Origin: Sweltsa coloradensis
Taxonomy: Eukaryota > Arthropoda > Insecta > Plecoptera > Chloroperlidae
Length of the DNA stretch: 64,000 nt
Direction of reading: 5' to 3'
NCBI GenBank assembly: GCA_024449915.1
Contig: JAMZAV010000006.1
Coordinates: forward strand, 1,736,001 to 1,800,000
A program made the translations under genes and the position numbers. Under the pieces are notes generated by a model that searched no databases, was not told where the DNA came from, and saw only the letters and a program-made list of their open reading frames with translations. Below are positions 1-13,344 of the stretch, piece by piece (the stretch's first letter is position 1; each line of letters begins with the position of its first letter).

Positions 1-1160
1 TTCCACAAGGTGAACCTTTTGTTTTTTTTATGATTGTTGTTCGTGTTTTATTTATTCGCTCGAAGCTATGTTATGTTACAATAATGATGAAATGTATTAC
101 TATCTTGTGTTTATGTTGCGATGCGTACTGAATCGCGTGCCTGAAGGTGTTGTGGTATATTCAACACGAATATGAGATTGAAATAGCCTTGCTTGTTTTC
201 AAGTATTGCGTTGAGGGAATGTAAACAATAATATTGTGTTCCTACATTTTAGAATAACAAATAATTCTTCTGAAGGACAAAGCGTAAACAATTTTATTTG
301 AATGTATTTAAATTTTTAATATATTTTTCGTTATTAACATACATTTACTTATATCCAAACTTGTAATTGTGTTATTTGGTCGCAATAATGGAAACAAGCA
401 ATGATAAACCAACAAATAATATTGAATTGCAAGCGAGCTGTACAATAAAATCATATTTTGAATCTATGTACCTGGAAAACGTCGCTATCCATATCTGCTA
501 AATATTGTATTGTAGTAATTGTAATAACTATGGTCTGTTGACGCAATTTTGTGCCGTGAACGTCCAATTGAAATATTTACCAATTCACATATTTAAATGT
601 AGTCAAAAATTATTAGTAATACAAAATGTGTTCCATATTTTTCGATGTGGTTTTAGTGCAAGTTTTGATTTTTGTAATTCCTTTGATTTCAAACTATTTT
701 AATTTCAATATTACGTTTGCTTACAAAGTCAATTGTTAAAATTTATTTTGGAAAAAGTTCGCTCATATTCTCTAAAAGTGAGTGTCAATCATTTTAGTTT
801 AAGTAAGCTTGTTTATATTTATTCTACGAACGATTTTAAATTGTGTTTCAAATCCTCAAGGTTCATTATCAATGTCCTGTATCTAATGGACGCGATTTGA
901 ATGGCGAATTACTGGAATAGCGCGTGGGATAATCGTTAATGAAAATTTAGTCGCCGGCTTTGTTCATAATGAACACGTGTTTGGTGCTTGTTAACATTAA
1001 TCAATCACTAATTTATCATTCTGAAAGTGCTTCAATGCGCTGGACCCCTGCATGTAATAGCTGGCAAAGTCGAGAGCGTTTGTCAGCCGACGTTTCCTGA
1101 CCATTGCGCTACATCCTCCTCTTGAACTTTTTAAATGCCAACACAAATAATTTACAATCG
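1..1160. other. AT-rich stretch, no gene seen
   Basis: No open reading frame here resembles a known protein; the short frames are of the size expected by chance in AT-rich DNA. I saw no tRNA, SINE head or paired inverted repeats. Confidence 0.6.
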
Positions 1161-1164
1161 TTAA

Positions 1165-1748
1165 AGGGGCTATTACCCCCAAAAAATGATTTTTAAACAC
1201 ATACTCTATAGAATAATACTACACAAAAATGACCGTTTAAAAAAATTTGTCTTGTAACTGTGATTTTACACGATTTTTTATATTTTTTTGATCCGTAAAT
1301 TTCCGTAAATTTCTTACATCGGCTTTAACCTGCTTCTTTTTGTTCCACATAGATACTTGAGCATCGTACCAATCTAAAATGGCCCTTTATAATATCGTGC
1401 CTTGAAACTGTGCACAAATATACACTCAAACATGCAAAAATATGGATTCCAAAATCACACCCATTCTTGGTTATCAGCCTATTTTGACCAAACCACTTAC
1501 CTACATTACAAAAAAAAAATAGAGAGGGTTTACAGAAGAGGCTTTAGAGTACGTCAATAATGGTCAATATTTTTCTGGATCAAAATCCTCCAAAGTCACG
1601 GGGCATAAAGAGCGTCCCATGTTATTTCTTATGGGAGATTTTTGCCGATGGGACCTAGCTCAAAAAATAGCAACTTTGAAAAAAGAAATTACCGGTCATG
1701 ATGGACCCAATTATTTTTCTCTTTATTTCTTTGGGGGTAAATACCCCT
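1165..1748 (+). mobile_element. TTAA-flanked MITE (family T1), copy 1
   Basis: A 584-bp non-coding element bounded by TTAA at 1161-1164 and 1749-1752. The left end begins AGGGGCTATTACCCCCAAA and the right end, read inward on the other strand, begins AGGGGTATTTACCCCCAAA, so the terminal inverted repeats match over about 19 bases with one indel-like shift. The interior is shared with the copies at 52824-53455 and 59480-60083, including the segments TTGTTCCACATAGATAC and GAGCATCGTACCAATCTAAA. TTAA target use is the hallmark of piggyBac transposases. The orientation sign is arbitrary. No transposase is encoded, so movement would need one supplied elsewhere. Confidence is high that this is a MITE and moderate for the piggyBac link. 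Confidence 0.8.
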
Positions 1749-1752
1749 TTAA

Positions 1753-3731
1753 TATAACCCTGGCCGGGGTTCGAAGCGCGATCTATAGCTTCACAAGATA
1801 ACTGGTGAGTAATCTTCTTATTTTGATGCCTCAGATCCTTGTTTAGAAACATGTTTTAAAAGCTATTTCTTTATTCCACATTAGATCATGTCCAACCCAT
1901 TATGTGTCACAAATAAATAATGTCATCGATTTAAAGTTATTTACTACTGCTATTTGTCTCAGTATCTGTACTGATGAGTGTATGTAGTGATGAAGTTATT
2001 CTGTTTAACAGGCATATATAGTTTTTATATAGTTTAGTAGTATAGTTTATTGGGGTTTATTTATGATTTACATATTATGTGTATTATGAGTGACAGATAA
2101 TATGACCTGTATACAAGTTCGTGGACATTAAATGTCTATACTCGGGTTAAACTAACATCACTTTTAGTGTCACTTTCTGTATTGAGTAAAGACTCGACGA
2201 AAACTGCAGATTGAGCTAAAAATATTCAACGCTCAGGAAAATAAGCAAGTTGGTAAGAATAACAGCGGAGAAAAGCTTTGCCCAAGGCAATCTGTGACGT
2301 ATGTGACGGTGGAGTGAGGGGAGGGAGGGGGTTGAAATTCGAACCGATGAAACGCGCCCAGAAACGACTGAAAGATTTTGTTTTCGTTAAGACTTTTAAA
2401 AGAAACGCACACCATTAAAATTATTTATGAAATATCGCGAAAACATTTCTCCTGATAATAAAGGGATCCCTTTACTTCTTTATGCGGATGGAAAGTACTT
2501 GTTAGAGAGTTCTTCGTAACTAAAATCTTGTAAAGAAAATAATGATCGTTCTTTTCTTTTTGCCTTTGAATGGTACACACACACTTAACCATTATGACTC
2601 GAAACAAAAACTCTGCATTTAGGCTTAATATTATGTCCTCATCTTGAATCCTTGCGTTTAATTTATGGTATGTACCGTCTTTGAACAGTTTGAAATTTCG
2701 TTATTTCGTGCTGTACTCCGTGTCAAGTATATATCAAACATTAATAAGTGATTGTGGAGAATAGTTATCCCGCGCGGGCTAATTTTGTTTCAAATTAGTA
2801 CAAATACCGATAATAAATCAACCTAATATCTTGTACTCAAATTTAGAAAATTGAAGTACTGCAGCAATTTTAAAATCGTTATCTATTGTAACTTTTGATT
2901 AAGTTGATCATATTAATTTCATTATTGTCTCTACACCTATGTTCAAGTTTATTCGTTGTTTTGAGATATAGAAAAATCTTCACAAGTTTTACCTACATTT
3001 ATTTGTATTCTTATTGTATTTAGTTGTGTAACAAATCCGTATTAATTTTAAAATTCACAACAAAATCGGCAACTGAAACACTCAATGTAATTGTTCCGAA
3101 TATACTTTCGAAACACGTTTTCTTATTCTCAAATGTGTTTTATAAAAAGAATCAAATTAGTTTTTATCTATCAGATGTAGGGTTAGTCCATAATTTTTTT
3201 ATGAAACCTACCCTCATACCTTGGTTCAAAATATCGTGTTCGCATTTAATTATCTCAAAGGAAATTTGTTTCCTAACACCAGGAAGAATATATGTGCGTG
3301 ATGTTTGGTGTTAACCATCAACCCTAGAAGATAACAGTAAAATCAAATAGCTACCGTTTACAAAGCAATCTGAAACCATGTAATTTCCAAAAGCCTGTAT
3401 CCTAAGTGGTGTTCTTCCGTGGAGACGTATTTTATTATTATAGCCACCTTGTTGGATATGTAGTTAAACGTTATGGCCACTTATGGGAAATTGACTGGAC
3501 AATTGGTCGATCTGTATTCATCCCCGCGACTAAAAGTACTTGCAAGAGTTTTACCTTAAAAGGAATATTCTAAAGTATTATTTGTGACTTGATAAGAACG
3601 TTCCTTTTTTAAATTTAATTATAGCTGATGTTTATAAGCTTATCGTTAAAAGTGCTGTTACAACACTTATTGATTATATTGAATACAATTCAGAAATCAA
3701 TAAATCAAACCCGATCGCCAATCGGGAATTT
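1753..3731. other. No gene seen
   Basis: AT-rich with one purine run near 2310-2332. The frames around 3024-3314 show low-complexity translation with no recognisable domain. Nothing else supported. Confidence 0.55.
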
Positions 3732-3812
3732 ATGAATTGTATTAATATTAACAATTCCACCTACGGGAGGGAGTGTTTCCCGACTATCCAAATCGAGAAA
3801 TATTTATTGATG
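3732..3812 (+). repeat. Interspersed repeat family Y, copy 1
   Basis: About 80 bases that recur at 46519-46600 (+), 56167-56245 (-) and, more weakly, 57885-57945 (+). Shared landmarks are AATTGTATTAA, TTAACAATTCCAC, a GGGAGGGAGTGTTTCCCGAC block that can fold through CGGGA/TCCCG, and CCAAATCGAGAAA. No coding capacity and no clear ends, so the class is unknown; it may be the conserved end of a longer retroelement or MITE. Confidence 0.65.
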
Positions 3813-4500
3813 TAATTTCATACTGTATTTAACTTTGGAATTTATATATAACTACTTAGTTCTTACACGTACTAATGGAGGGGAGGATGCTCTTTCTGTG
3901 ACTCTTGCGTTCATAAGTAAGTGTAATGTGTTCAAATGTTAGTTGTTAGAATGAAAATATTATCTAATAAATAAATAAACAATGGCGTTAATATGGGACA
4001 TATTATGGAACAAATTTTGTCATTTTGCAAATGGTCGACTGCCAGTAAGCATCCAATTTATATTGAAATGTGCATAGCGTTCAATCAAGGATTTGTGGAC
4101 AATCCTAAAACCCGCACATTATAAACATTTATTGATAATAAGCAAAAAAAAAAAAATTTAACGAAGTTTTGCAATTTTTAGTGTTTAAAATAATTCAAAA
4201 TCGTAAAAAAATCTAAACAAAAAACTTTTTAAAGTGTGTCTTTAAGCTCTTTATTTTCGCTTTCCTATCAATGGTACGTGGTACGTTATTTAGTGCATTG
4301 CTGTCTTAAACTGGATATTTCGATGATTTGGTGTTCATGTGGTGTGGTGTTTTCTAGCCCTCACCTATTATTTGTACAAAGGTAATTTATTTCTGCATTT
4401 TGTTTTTTATTTTAATCCTAATTTGTTGGCAGTAATGTTTCATAGTCATTTTTGTTATTTTATATTTATTTGTATTGTTAAAATATTCCTTTGTCCAACC
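3813..4500. other. No gene seen
   Basis: AT-rich sequence with A-tracts near 4146-4158. Nothing recognisable. Confidence 0.55.
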
Positions 4501-4565
4501 TCAGTTTGAGAAAGACACTCGACTAGTGTCGAAATATTACAAATAAAATATTTATTTAAAGAACA
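4501..4565 (+). repeat. Retroelement-tail-like hairpin
   Basis: A stem GACACT/AGTGTC (4514-4519 and 4525-4530) is followed directly by GAAATATTAC and an AATAAA-rich tail. The layout, a TGA-AA block, a short perfect stem, then GAAA, parallels the better preserved site at 63558-63584. Such arrangements occur in the tails of some retroelements and resemble a degenerate hammerhead ribozyme core. Here the core bases deviate, so I do not call an active ribozyme. Confidence 0.35.
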
Positions 4566-5674
4566 GTGTATGTCCAAATAATTAAAATTAAATAATCTTT
4601 CGTGGATTCGGACAACTGGGAAGTTGGACATACGAGCAAACAAGAATTTGCCTAAAACGCATGCTTCATATAATTTTCCTATCTTATGTTAATACATTTT
4701 GTTCTGGATATTCTAGGAAACCTGTCGGTGTAGCTACTGTTATTTATGTGGAAGGCCCAACATAAATCAACCTACGTCGACGCCTTACTTCAAGTATAAT
4801 TTATATCTACCAATTAAATACTCAGTGCCTTGTTTACGTAAAAGCACAATCTATTTATTTAAAAGCAAGACAAAATTGGGAATGTGAACAGTTTTTCCGC
4901 CTATCTCATTCTAGTACTTAAACATTAAACTTTTAGAAGGAAAACATATTTATTTCTTCTAAAAACATTATGTTAGTGTTCCCAAAATATAATACAAACA
5001 TAAAATTCAACACAATTTTATAATATCATCATACATAAATAAACAATAAGATAACATGCAATATTGTTATAACTTTATACTAAACAACTTGAAATAAGAT
5101 GACTCAAGTTTCACTTCAATTTCGCGAAAGCCCGTTATTTGTCTTTTTCAATTTCGACTTTTGTAACTTGCCTCCTTTGAAGGTACATTGCACGTGTGTA
5201 GGAGATGTTTTGATGAAAAAGGAGGTCTAAGATGGCCTAACCTTGCCTTTGAGAGAAACTAGAATCAAATCAATTCTTTCTCTCACTCTAAGACTTTCCT
5301 ACTTTCTTTCTCTCGCTTCCATCGCAAGATAGTTGAACTTTAACTGATGACTGCTCAGACATCTCCCTTGATCAAACAGCCACATGTTATTTCACACAAT
5401 CGTAAGCATATATTATATTATTGAGGTAGATAGTAGCTAGTGAAAGTAGAATGCATTAATATCTTAAAAGGTTAAAAATAGATAAAAACATTCGTACCAC
5501 ATAGTTGTCAAAGAAAACTGGAAACTAAAAAAAATCAAAAAATCAAAAATCAAAATCAAGATCAAAATTGGAAACAAGCAAATTTCCAAGTGATGCTTTT
5601 ATTTTTGAAAAGTTACTTTAAATCGATGTGGGCTTAACATAATGATAATAATAATTCAATAAAAATTTCATTTT
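4566..5674. other. No gene seen
   Basis: AT-rich, with a CT-rich run near 5265-5325 and an A-rich stretch near 5527-5575. No coding signal recognised. Confidence 0.55.
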
Positions 5675-5691
5675 TGGTGGAGGTGCCAGGT
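5675..5691 (+). promoter_or_regulatory. tRNA-Ala-complementary (PBS-like) motif 1
   Basis: TGGTGGAGGTGCCAGGT, one mismatch from the window consensus TGGTGGAGGTGCCGGGT. It is complementary to the mature tRNA-Ala 3' end, including CCA. Partial complementarity continues to about 5700 (a CGA aligned with the T-loop position). No flanking LTR or family X sequence is visible here. Confidence 0.5.
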
Positions 5692-8600
5692 TGCGATACC
5701 ATGTGTATAATAATACAATCTTCGATGCCAGCTGGAATTTTAACCAAACTAGTAAACTTCCTCGTTTTATAAACCCTTTGAAACTTTAGTATCCCATTTC
5801 ACTAGAATGATTTGCCACTACTACAAAAAGAATGTGAATTTGTTTGCCCAAATTGAGAGAAAAATACAATGTTTACCGACAACATTCATATTTTGTGCAT
5901 CGTTATTAGAATTTCTATGGACGACATTTGCATGGCGTTCGTCTGAAATTATATATTTAATCGAAAAGTCGATATTAAATAGTGTTTAACAGAGTTTCGT
6001 ATTTTTTATTAATTTTATACTATCTAACGATTCCTGTACCTGGATAATTTACAGATTTTGATGGTCCTCCGTTGAGTTTCAACACAACATCTTTTATCTC
6101 GTATTCTTCGTTCATATACGAAATCTACTAGTGCAAACATAATCTAACTTAAGTTGAAGACAATCTTGTCAAACTATAATCCCAGCCAATATTGCAGATC
6201 ACATCAAAGTTGAACGACGTGTTCCAACGTCATTCTACACAATGACGCGGATATTGCAGTTCACTGAGGATCATCTGCTGCGTCCAGATGATAGTATGCA
6301 CAAACCACGTGAGTGATGACGCCATCTTCGGTTCGCCACCTTGCAACTTCCAATATAAATGATAGCGCATATAAATAGCGTTGAAACTTTGCGAAACTCC
6401 TTTTACACTTGAGTACGCGCTTCAAAAACGATACATTTAACATTTTCAGCTAGAGACTCTATTTATAGGAATATCGATAAACTTTTCCAATCGAACAACA
6501 ATCCGGCTCATTTAAACTTTCTGCACCGTTGGACGGCTGTGCTGTGCTGTACTGATTGACGTTTTACAACGTACCGTTCCGTTTGAGGAGAAGTTGATGA
6601 AAGATTTGTTACGGGCGTAAAACAACACCTTGTTGTGTATTTGATTTGTGAATCTCGTTTAAAGATACGTTTTTGATGAAAGCTGGGATTTTCACTTTTC
6701 ACTTTTTAGATTCATTTCGAGGAAGTTTTATTTTTCAGCGTCGTTCAAACTTTTTTCGTACATATAAAATTAGTTTCCAGAGCTCTTTTTTTGGGGCTCA
6801 AGCAAGTGTTGTGGTTAGGCTTAATATGTGAAATGTTGTAAAAGTTTAAATCCCAAATGAAGAGAACTTCTGAATTTATAAAACAATAGGTGGTCTTCAA
6901 ATTAATTCAGCTGAAAGTTATTCTATTTAAATACTGGTCAGGTTAATGACAAAGAATTAAACTGCGTCTGCTAGTTACGATCAGTGAGTATTTCTTTTAT
7001 ACTGGTTATAGCTACAACATAATACATTTAGTGTGATTCTTATTACGTATGCAATTCCATTTTACAGCACATTGCTTTGTTTGAGAATAACAATTTAAAC
7101 CGTAAGATACATATTTGGATTCAACATGCAAAATGGCAAAACTTGTCACAACATTGTGCTATAAGTTTAAATAATACATTATGCAAACTATAACATGAAC
7201 TCAATTCGATCGGATTGTTGAACTTAACTTCTGCAAAGCTACTCAGATTTTAGGAAAGTTGTATCGTTTTATCTCTTCGTTTGTTTTGTAGTTTCCTTGG
7301 GGTCTGCATTTAAACACAAACAACATTAGTTAAATTAATGTGACTTATTTTTTAATAACTTCACAAGTAATATAATACAGTTGGTAAGAAGAATTAATAT
7401 TCAATGTATGATCGGACTAATATAAGTTGTGATCTATGCAATATATTGTGTAATATAAAGTTGAGAAAGCAGCACATGACATTCACGCCCAACACATATT
7501 CATACGTAAAATGCAATGTCATTTACCTGTAATCGTTATGATTGTTCTATAATTTACGTACGGTTTCTTGTGTATACGGTATATCAATAATACATTTTTT
7601 TAATTGAAAGTAAATATTTTCAAAACTTGCTGTAATCGGTTTCATTGAAAAACAATGAATATATTAAATGTGTATACTTCTCCAAATAAACTAAATTTTG
7701 AGTTAAAGTTATAATGGAACAAAATATAAAATTCACATTCAAAAAAATGTTTTGTCGCCAGCCGTTGAGTAAATGTCTACATACAAAACTATATGTTAGA
7801 GGTGTAAATTAGTAGTCGATGAAAAGGTGACCGCTGAATGTACAACACAATCTGTGTATCCTTTCATCCACTTAAGAAAATATTAATGAACTTTTTACTT
7901 TTTTACATATCAAAATAATGATGAAACAAATGAACCTACTTACTACAGAATGTAAATTTATTTTACACTATTCGTTAACTTTTGTAGTTTATAATGTGGT
8001 TTTAAGAGGTATAACTTAAATGCAGACACTATTGTGACTACGGCCTCATAACCGCGGTTACTAACTTTCTATGGAGTTGTATACCTTAATTTTGTCATGT
8101 TATGTACAACTTAAAAAACAAATACGAATCATTTAAAAAATGTGGTTTTGTTTAAAGTGCACGCAAAATTTCGATATTGGATTTTCAGGTGAAATGTAGC
8201 GAAAAATTGAGAAAATATCCATCATGTTTTGTATTTATTAATCCCAATATATTGGATTTATTTGATACAAATCAGTTCCACAAATCTGCCTTGGAGCTAA
8301 AAGAGTAAAGTTTTGTTTCGCAAACCGCATGACGTCACACAGCTGGTCGTGTCACCTAATTACTCCACTACGATTTTCAAAATGTATCCGCATCTCTAGA
8401 AATATACTTTAAGTTGCGCTAAAACTTTCCCTAAAGCGTAGTAATTAGTTTTCAAGCACTTGCCTACAATATATATTCTGTGCTTCTATCTCCTTTAAAT
8501 TTCAATGCGCAGAGAGTATATTGTGTGGGGTGTATCGCAAGAATGTCTCATTTGAATACTTCCCATTGGCTCAGTGAGTTGTGGACTAGCTTGCTAGCGA

Positions 8601-11246
8601 ACGGGCGGGTAGGAACTCCGGCCGTTTTAGTTCTAAAATGTTACTGCGGTATCTGTCCAAACGTAACATTTTATGCTCGATGAAAATGAAACTGACATTT
8701 TCCATTCCATGACATTCTAAAAAAAACTTACTCTTAATTCCCTGTGGCATTCCAAATGATGATAATGAAGCCCAACACTAAATATCAACCTATGTAGCTG
8801 GAACATTATATGCATTGGGTCCGTGATTAAATAACCAAAACGCGAACCATAAACCGTGGCTGTGAAATATTTAACATCAGTGTTGATAGTAGGCGGGGCA
8901 GACCTAGCTTTTTGGGCTTCATTAATTTTTAAGGGTGAGCTGGTTGAAAACCGAGGGAGAAATTTTGCATGGCGTTGACCTTTCGCCAAAACGCTAAAAC
9001 ACATTTAATTAGAATTAAAGGATTATACGGACCATTTAAGAATACTCCCCGGAGATAGAGAAATAATTGTAAATTATCAATTCACACGAATGTTTCAAAA
9101 GATATTTGAGATAGGAAAAGGGAAATGTGAAAGCCATTTCGCTAAACTAGATAGCGTTAGTGCGTGACGGAAATTCTTAAGTGTGAGAAGACATTGGGAA
9201 TGGCTTTTCTTAACAACGCCCAAATGTTAGTGGATGAAGATGATGGGTTAATGAAAATGTTTGGGTACTTTAGTGTAATGGTAGGAGAAAGCAACATGGA
9301 TAAAGTTGGGTTTTAAGGGCTATTGTCGCACGCATTCCACGATGCAATAGCTAAAGTGGCTGAAAGAGTGTTTAAAACATTGCATTCTTTGGTCACTAAA
9401 TATTAAATGCAAAAAACGTTTGAAAATTTAAAGAAATGATCAGGTTTATCAGGTTTTGGAAACGGTTGAATAACATAAATAGGCATATATTATTTCTAGC
9501 AAAATATAATAATTAACCTATATTTATTTTTTAAACATATTATAATACACCCAGGATCACAAAAACTAAAGGGAAATACCTAATAATTAACTTTAAACTA
9601 AAATCTTACCTGGAGTTCATCTTGACACCTTGTTTGTAAAGAAGTAATTTTTTAATACAGTAATAATGTGACAAAACTAAAAAGTCACTACATAACTCAA
9701 CACTTTACACTTGTCTTGGGAACCGAAATTAAAAGTATTAAACCAGCATATACTTGTATTTAAAATGATAAGATATAAACACAACAAGGATGTGCTTGAT
9801 TCGTTACTGACCGATTTAAATCAATTTTGATCGTTATTTGAGAGTATACCACATCAAATCTTGATTGGTCACGAAAAGGTTTATATAAAAAAACAATCTT
9901 TTAATCAAAATGCATTAAATTTGTGTAATTAGCCTCTATTTTCAGTGTCTGTTTTTTATCAATCGTGGTCTCATTACTACGGTACCCACTTTATTGGTGC
10001 CGCGAGCATCTAAGTTTCCTAATCTTTGTGTCAGCTCTAATGCCAAACAAATACTCTGGACTTATGCACGAAAGAAGGCAACTTGGGCGGGGTAATCGAA
10101 CGGAAACCTTCCCTTGAATGGGGCACAACCATGCACCATGTCTGACTGGGAAACACGGGAGGAGTGGCTCATAAAATCTCTATTGGGAGTTGGCATGCCC
10201 CGAGTAATGTTAGCTTTGTTTGATGACAAGGCGTAATTGAAGAATACCATGCTCAAGCTTCAGATGTTTACTAGGGTAAAGTGAATATGGCAGACGCCCA
10301 AACTGTAGTCAAAGTCTCCCCACTATTGAAAAATATAAAGGAACGGAGTTTTACTAGACTGTGTTAAATGGACTGTTATTTATATATTTGAAAAAAATAT
10401 ATGAGAACATTTTAAATATTTACATTTTTCATTGAAAAACTATATAACAGAAAATTTATTGGAAAATATAAATTATTGTACATTTATCACTGTATAATAA
10501 TTTATTTTATCAAGAAAGCGTAACATTTCACAAACAATTTAGTTCTCTTTATCAAAGTTTAAAATTTCACAAAAAAACACAACGAAACTCCAGGATGGCA
10601 GATAGGTTATGATACAAGTAGGCCCACACAATTTTTAATGTATTGCTTATTACATATTTTAAGTTTTGTTACTCACACAATATTACATTTGAGGAATAAC
10701 CAAATGAGTGAATGTTTAAATAAAGCACGAACGGCGAACATAATATGAGAAAGTAAGAAGCACAATCTTAGATTATGGTTCTGTGAGTTTATTTCTTCTA
10801 ATAAATTGGAGAAGATCAAGGGTTCACAGCTCGGCTTCGCTACCGTATGAACGTGACTTTATTCATCACTTTGATATTGTGGTGCTTGTGAACGGTTAAT
10901 ATGGAGCCGTACTGAGAACGAGGCACATATTTGTGTCAAGATTTCATAGATATATAGATTTGTATTTAAAATAGACCCACTCAGCTACAAGAAATGTTTA
11001 AAATCTCGTTGTCGGTGGTTATTTTAATCCCTCCCCCCCTTCCCACTTCCTCACCTAGATCCAAGGTCACACTCTGTCGTCAGTTACTAAAACTTTGGTT
11101 TTCGGTTCAAAACTGTTATACAGGTACAAATTACCACTAAGTCACATATTACAACATGTTTAATTGATAATAAACATGTATTTATTTAAACAAAGATATG
11201 CCTATTAAATCAAAGGTTGCCGCTATTCATAATAACATTACAATAT
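5692..11246. other. Long stretch without recognisable gene
   Basis: Mostly AT-rich. A perfect CRE palindrome TGACGTCA lies at 8330-8337. The frames at 8480-8683 and 8717-9004 do not resemble any family I know. I saw no splice-linked exon series. Confidence 0.5.
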
Positions 11247-11325
11247 AGCTCATATAGCTCAGTTATCAAAAGCATTTGTACTTACAGTCAAAGGCTTCGG
11301 ATTCGATCCCCTGTCAGTGTAAATA
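11240..11325 (+). repeat. tRNA-like sequence (pseudo-tRNA or SINE head)
   Basis: A box-A-like TAGCTCAGTTATCAAAAGC is followed about 35 bases later by a box-B-like GGATTCGATCCCC, the spacing of a Pol III tRNA promoter. Acceptor and anticodon stems do not pair convincingly, so I read this as a decayed tRNA or the head of a SINE, not a working tRNA gene. Confidence 0.4.
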
Positions 11326-13327
11326 CATAAGACAATTGCTATCAATCAATAAGCAGATAACTATAACAACATAATTGAAAATGAACAATATTATAACGCT
11401 TTTTTATGTTTGGCATTTTTTATTTTTCTAAATAAAGGTTTCAATAAACATTTATGCCAAAGCAATAAGTATCAAGTCAAAAAATAAACTTTATATGAGT
11501 TTGAATGATAAAGTGACCTTTAAATATAAATAATCGAGGCTAACAGCACTGTACGTTTTGTTTATAAAGGTGGTCATCACAATTTAAATTGAACCTTTTA
11601 ATGCTAACGTCACTTCATAGTTATATCATTTTAACCAATGGCAAATTCGAACGGTGAGGAAAGGTACCCCTTGCACATAAAATTAATCCGATTACGTATC
11701 ATTCTATCATTGATAATTAGGAACAAAATCTGTTACTTTTTTGAAAAATATAAATATAATTGGCCATTTAACAATGTTATTGTATATTTTATTAACGATA
11801 TAATAATGGCAGAGCTAAATGTCCAATTATTTATGTTTTTCAATACATTTCCTGTAAGATAATATCATTGTCAAAGGTAGTTGTAAAACTCACATTTAAC
11901 TTCTGTTATAAAGCTTAACAACAGCTAATATTAATTGAGTTCAGGCAACGTAGTCGGCGGTATGTAAGAAGCTGTTTCCTGGCCGACGCCAGGTCGCGAC
12001 CAAGGTGTGTACGGTAATGAAGTTGTAGCCCCAACGAGAACATGCCGTGCAAAGCCTTCATACATCAACTTATTCCACCGGTGACTATTTTATTCGGATT
12101 ATGATTAATTACCGTCCAAGAGGCGATACAATCGGGGTCGCTACGTCGAATGAAAGCTAAGCGAAATTCTCGTAGCGCGTGAGGGTTTTTGCTGATTTTA
12201 GTTCTTTATTAGATTTTATATTAGTATTTTTATTTTTGTTGCTTCTGTTAGTTTGTTTTGGATATATTCAATCATCGATTCACCCACATGATGTTTGCAT
12301 TATGATTTAAAATTTAATGATCACATAAAAACAGTATATTTTTATTCGCACATGTTTGCTAGTAGTTCATCGCGTCATAATATTTCATAATATATTAATA
12401 ACACATCTATTATATCACGAGTATAATATAAAGGAGTCCATATTTGTCTGGTTAATTTGAAAATAAAATTTTATTTTATTAAAAGTTAAGAATGACTGGG
12501 GTTAATTATCAACGAATGAAAAACACATTAAAACAAAATACAAACGGATTTTATTTATACAAAATAATAACTCAAACGAGCTCTCAATGTGCAAATATAA
12601 CAAATAATATGCGCAAGATTCCATGTTGAATGTGTGCCCATGCGAACTTCCTCCGCAAGCGTCAGCTTCTCTCTCCCGATTGGTTGAGGCGCAGACTACG
12701 CACATCCTAGCGCTGCTGAGCGGACGGTCGTGAATTCCTCATTAGGCTGGCTAATCTAACGTCCGTCTTTCTGTCGCGGCCTCATGATTGATGCGACTTG
12801 CCCGGAAAGGAGAGGAGAGGGTACGGACTGCTGCTCGGTCCGTAGAGGGGTAGATCTTTTAACGTCACTCTGTCCTATCACATGTTACTAAATGTGTGCT
12901 TTTATACGACGTGCTTCTTAAGTTTGTACATTTAATTAATTTATATTATAATATTAACAACTTAATTATTAAATGTGATTTTTAATGAACCTTTTTTGTA
13001 TTAGACTACACCTTATGCTACGATTTTGAGATAATTGAATTACCACACACGTAAATATTATTTCTTTTTTCATTCTTTCTGTCTTTAGTTTCGTATTTAT
13101 ATTGATGTTTATTTCTTTATATTTCTTTATATTTCTTACCATTTCTCAATGTTTTATTTTCAACTATTGTCGTAACAATTCCGTGCTTGTATTATATTAG
13201 GGTTTGGCAAATAAATAATTTTTTTTGGGGGGAATGTCGATGTCAAAGACGTTTTCGCTGTTAATACCAAAGAAAAATAAATGTATTTTTTTAAATGTTG
13301 GTTTGCAATAGCATGCTTATGATACTA
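11326..13327. other. No gene seen; CpG-rich patch near 12630-12870
   Basis: AT-rich apart from a patch at about 12630-12870 that is clearly richer in GC and CpG. It holds GATTGG, the reverse of a CCAAT box, near 12678. It could be a promoter, but no downstream exon is recognisable. Confidence 0.4.
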
Positions 13328-13344
13328 TGGTGGAGGTGCCGGGT
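13328..13344 (+). promoter_or_regulatory. tRNA-Ala-complementary (PBS-like) motif 2
   Basis: A perfect copy of TGGTGGAGGTGCCGGGT. The next bases, CTCAAACGC, still partly match the complement of the tRNA T-loop (TCGAAC), making this the longest tRNA-Ala match in the window, about 22 of 26. No flanking LTR or family X ends are seen. Confidence 0.55.
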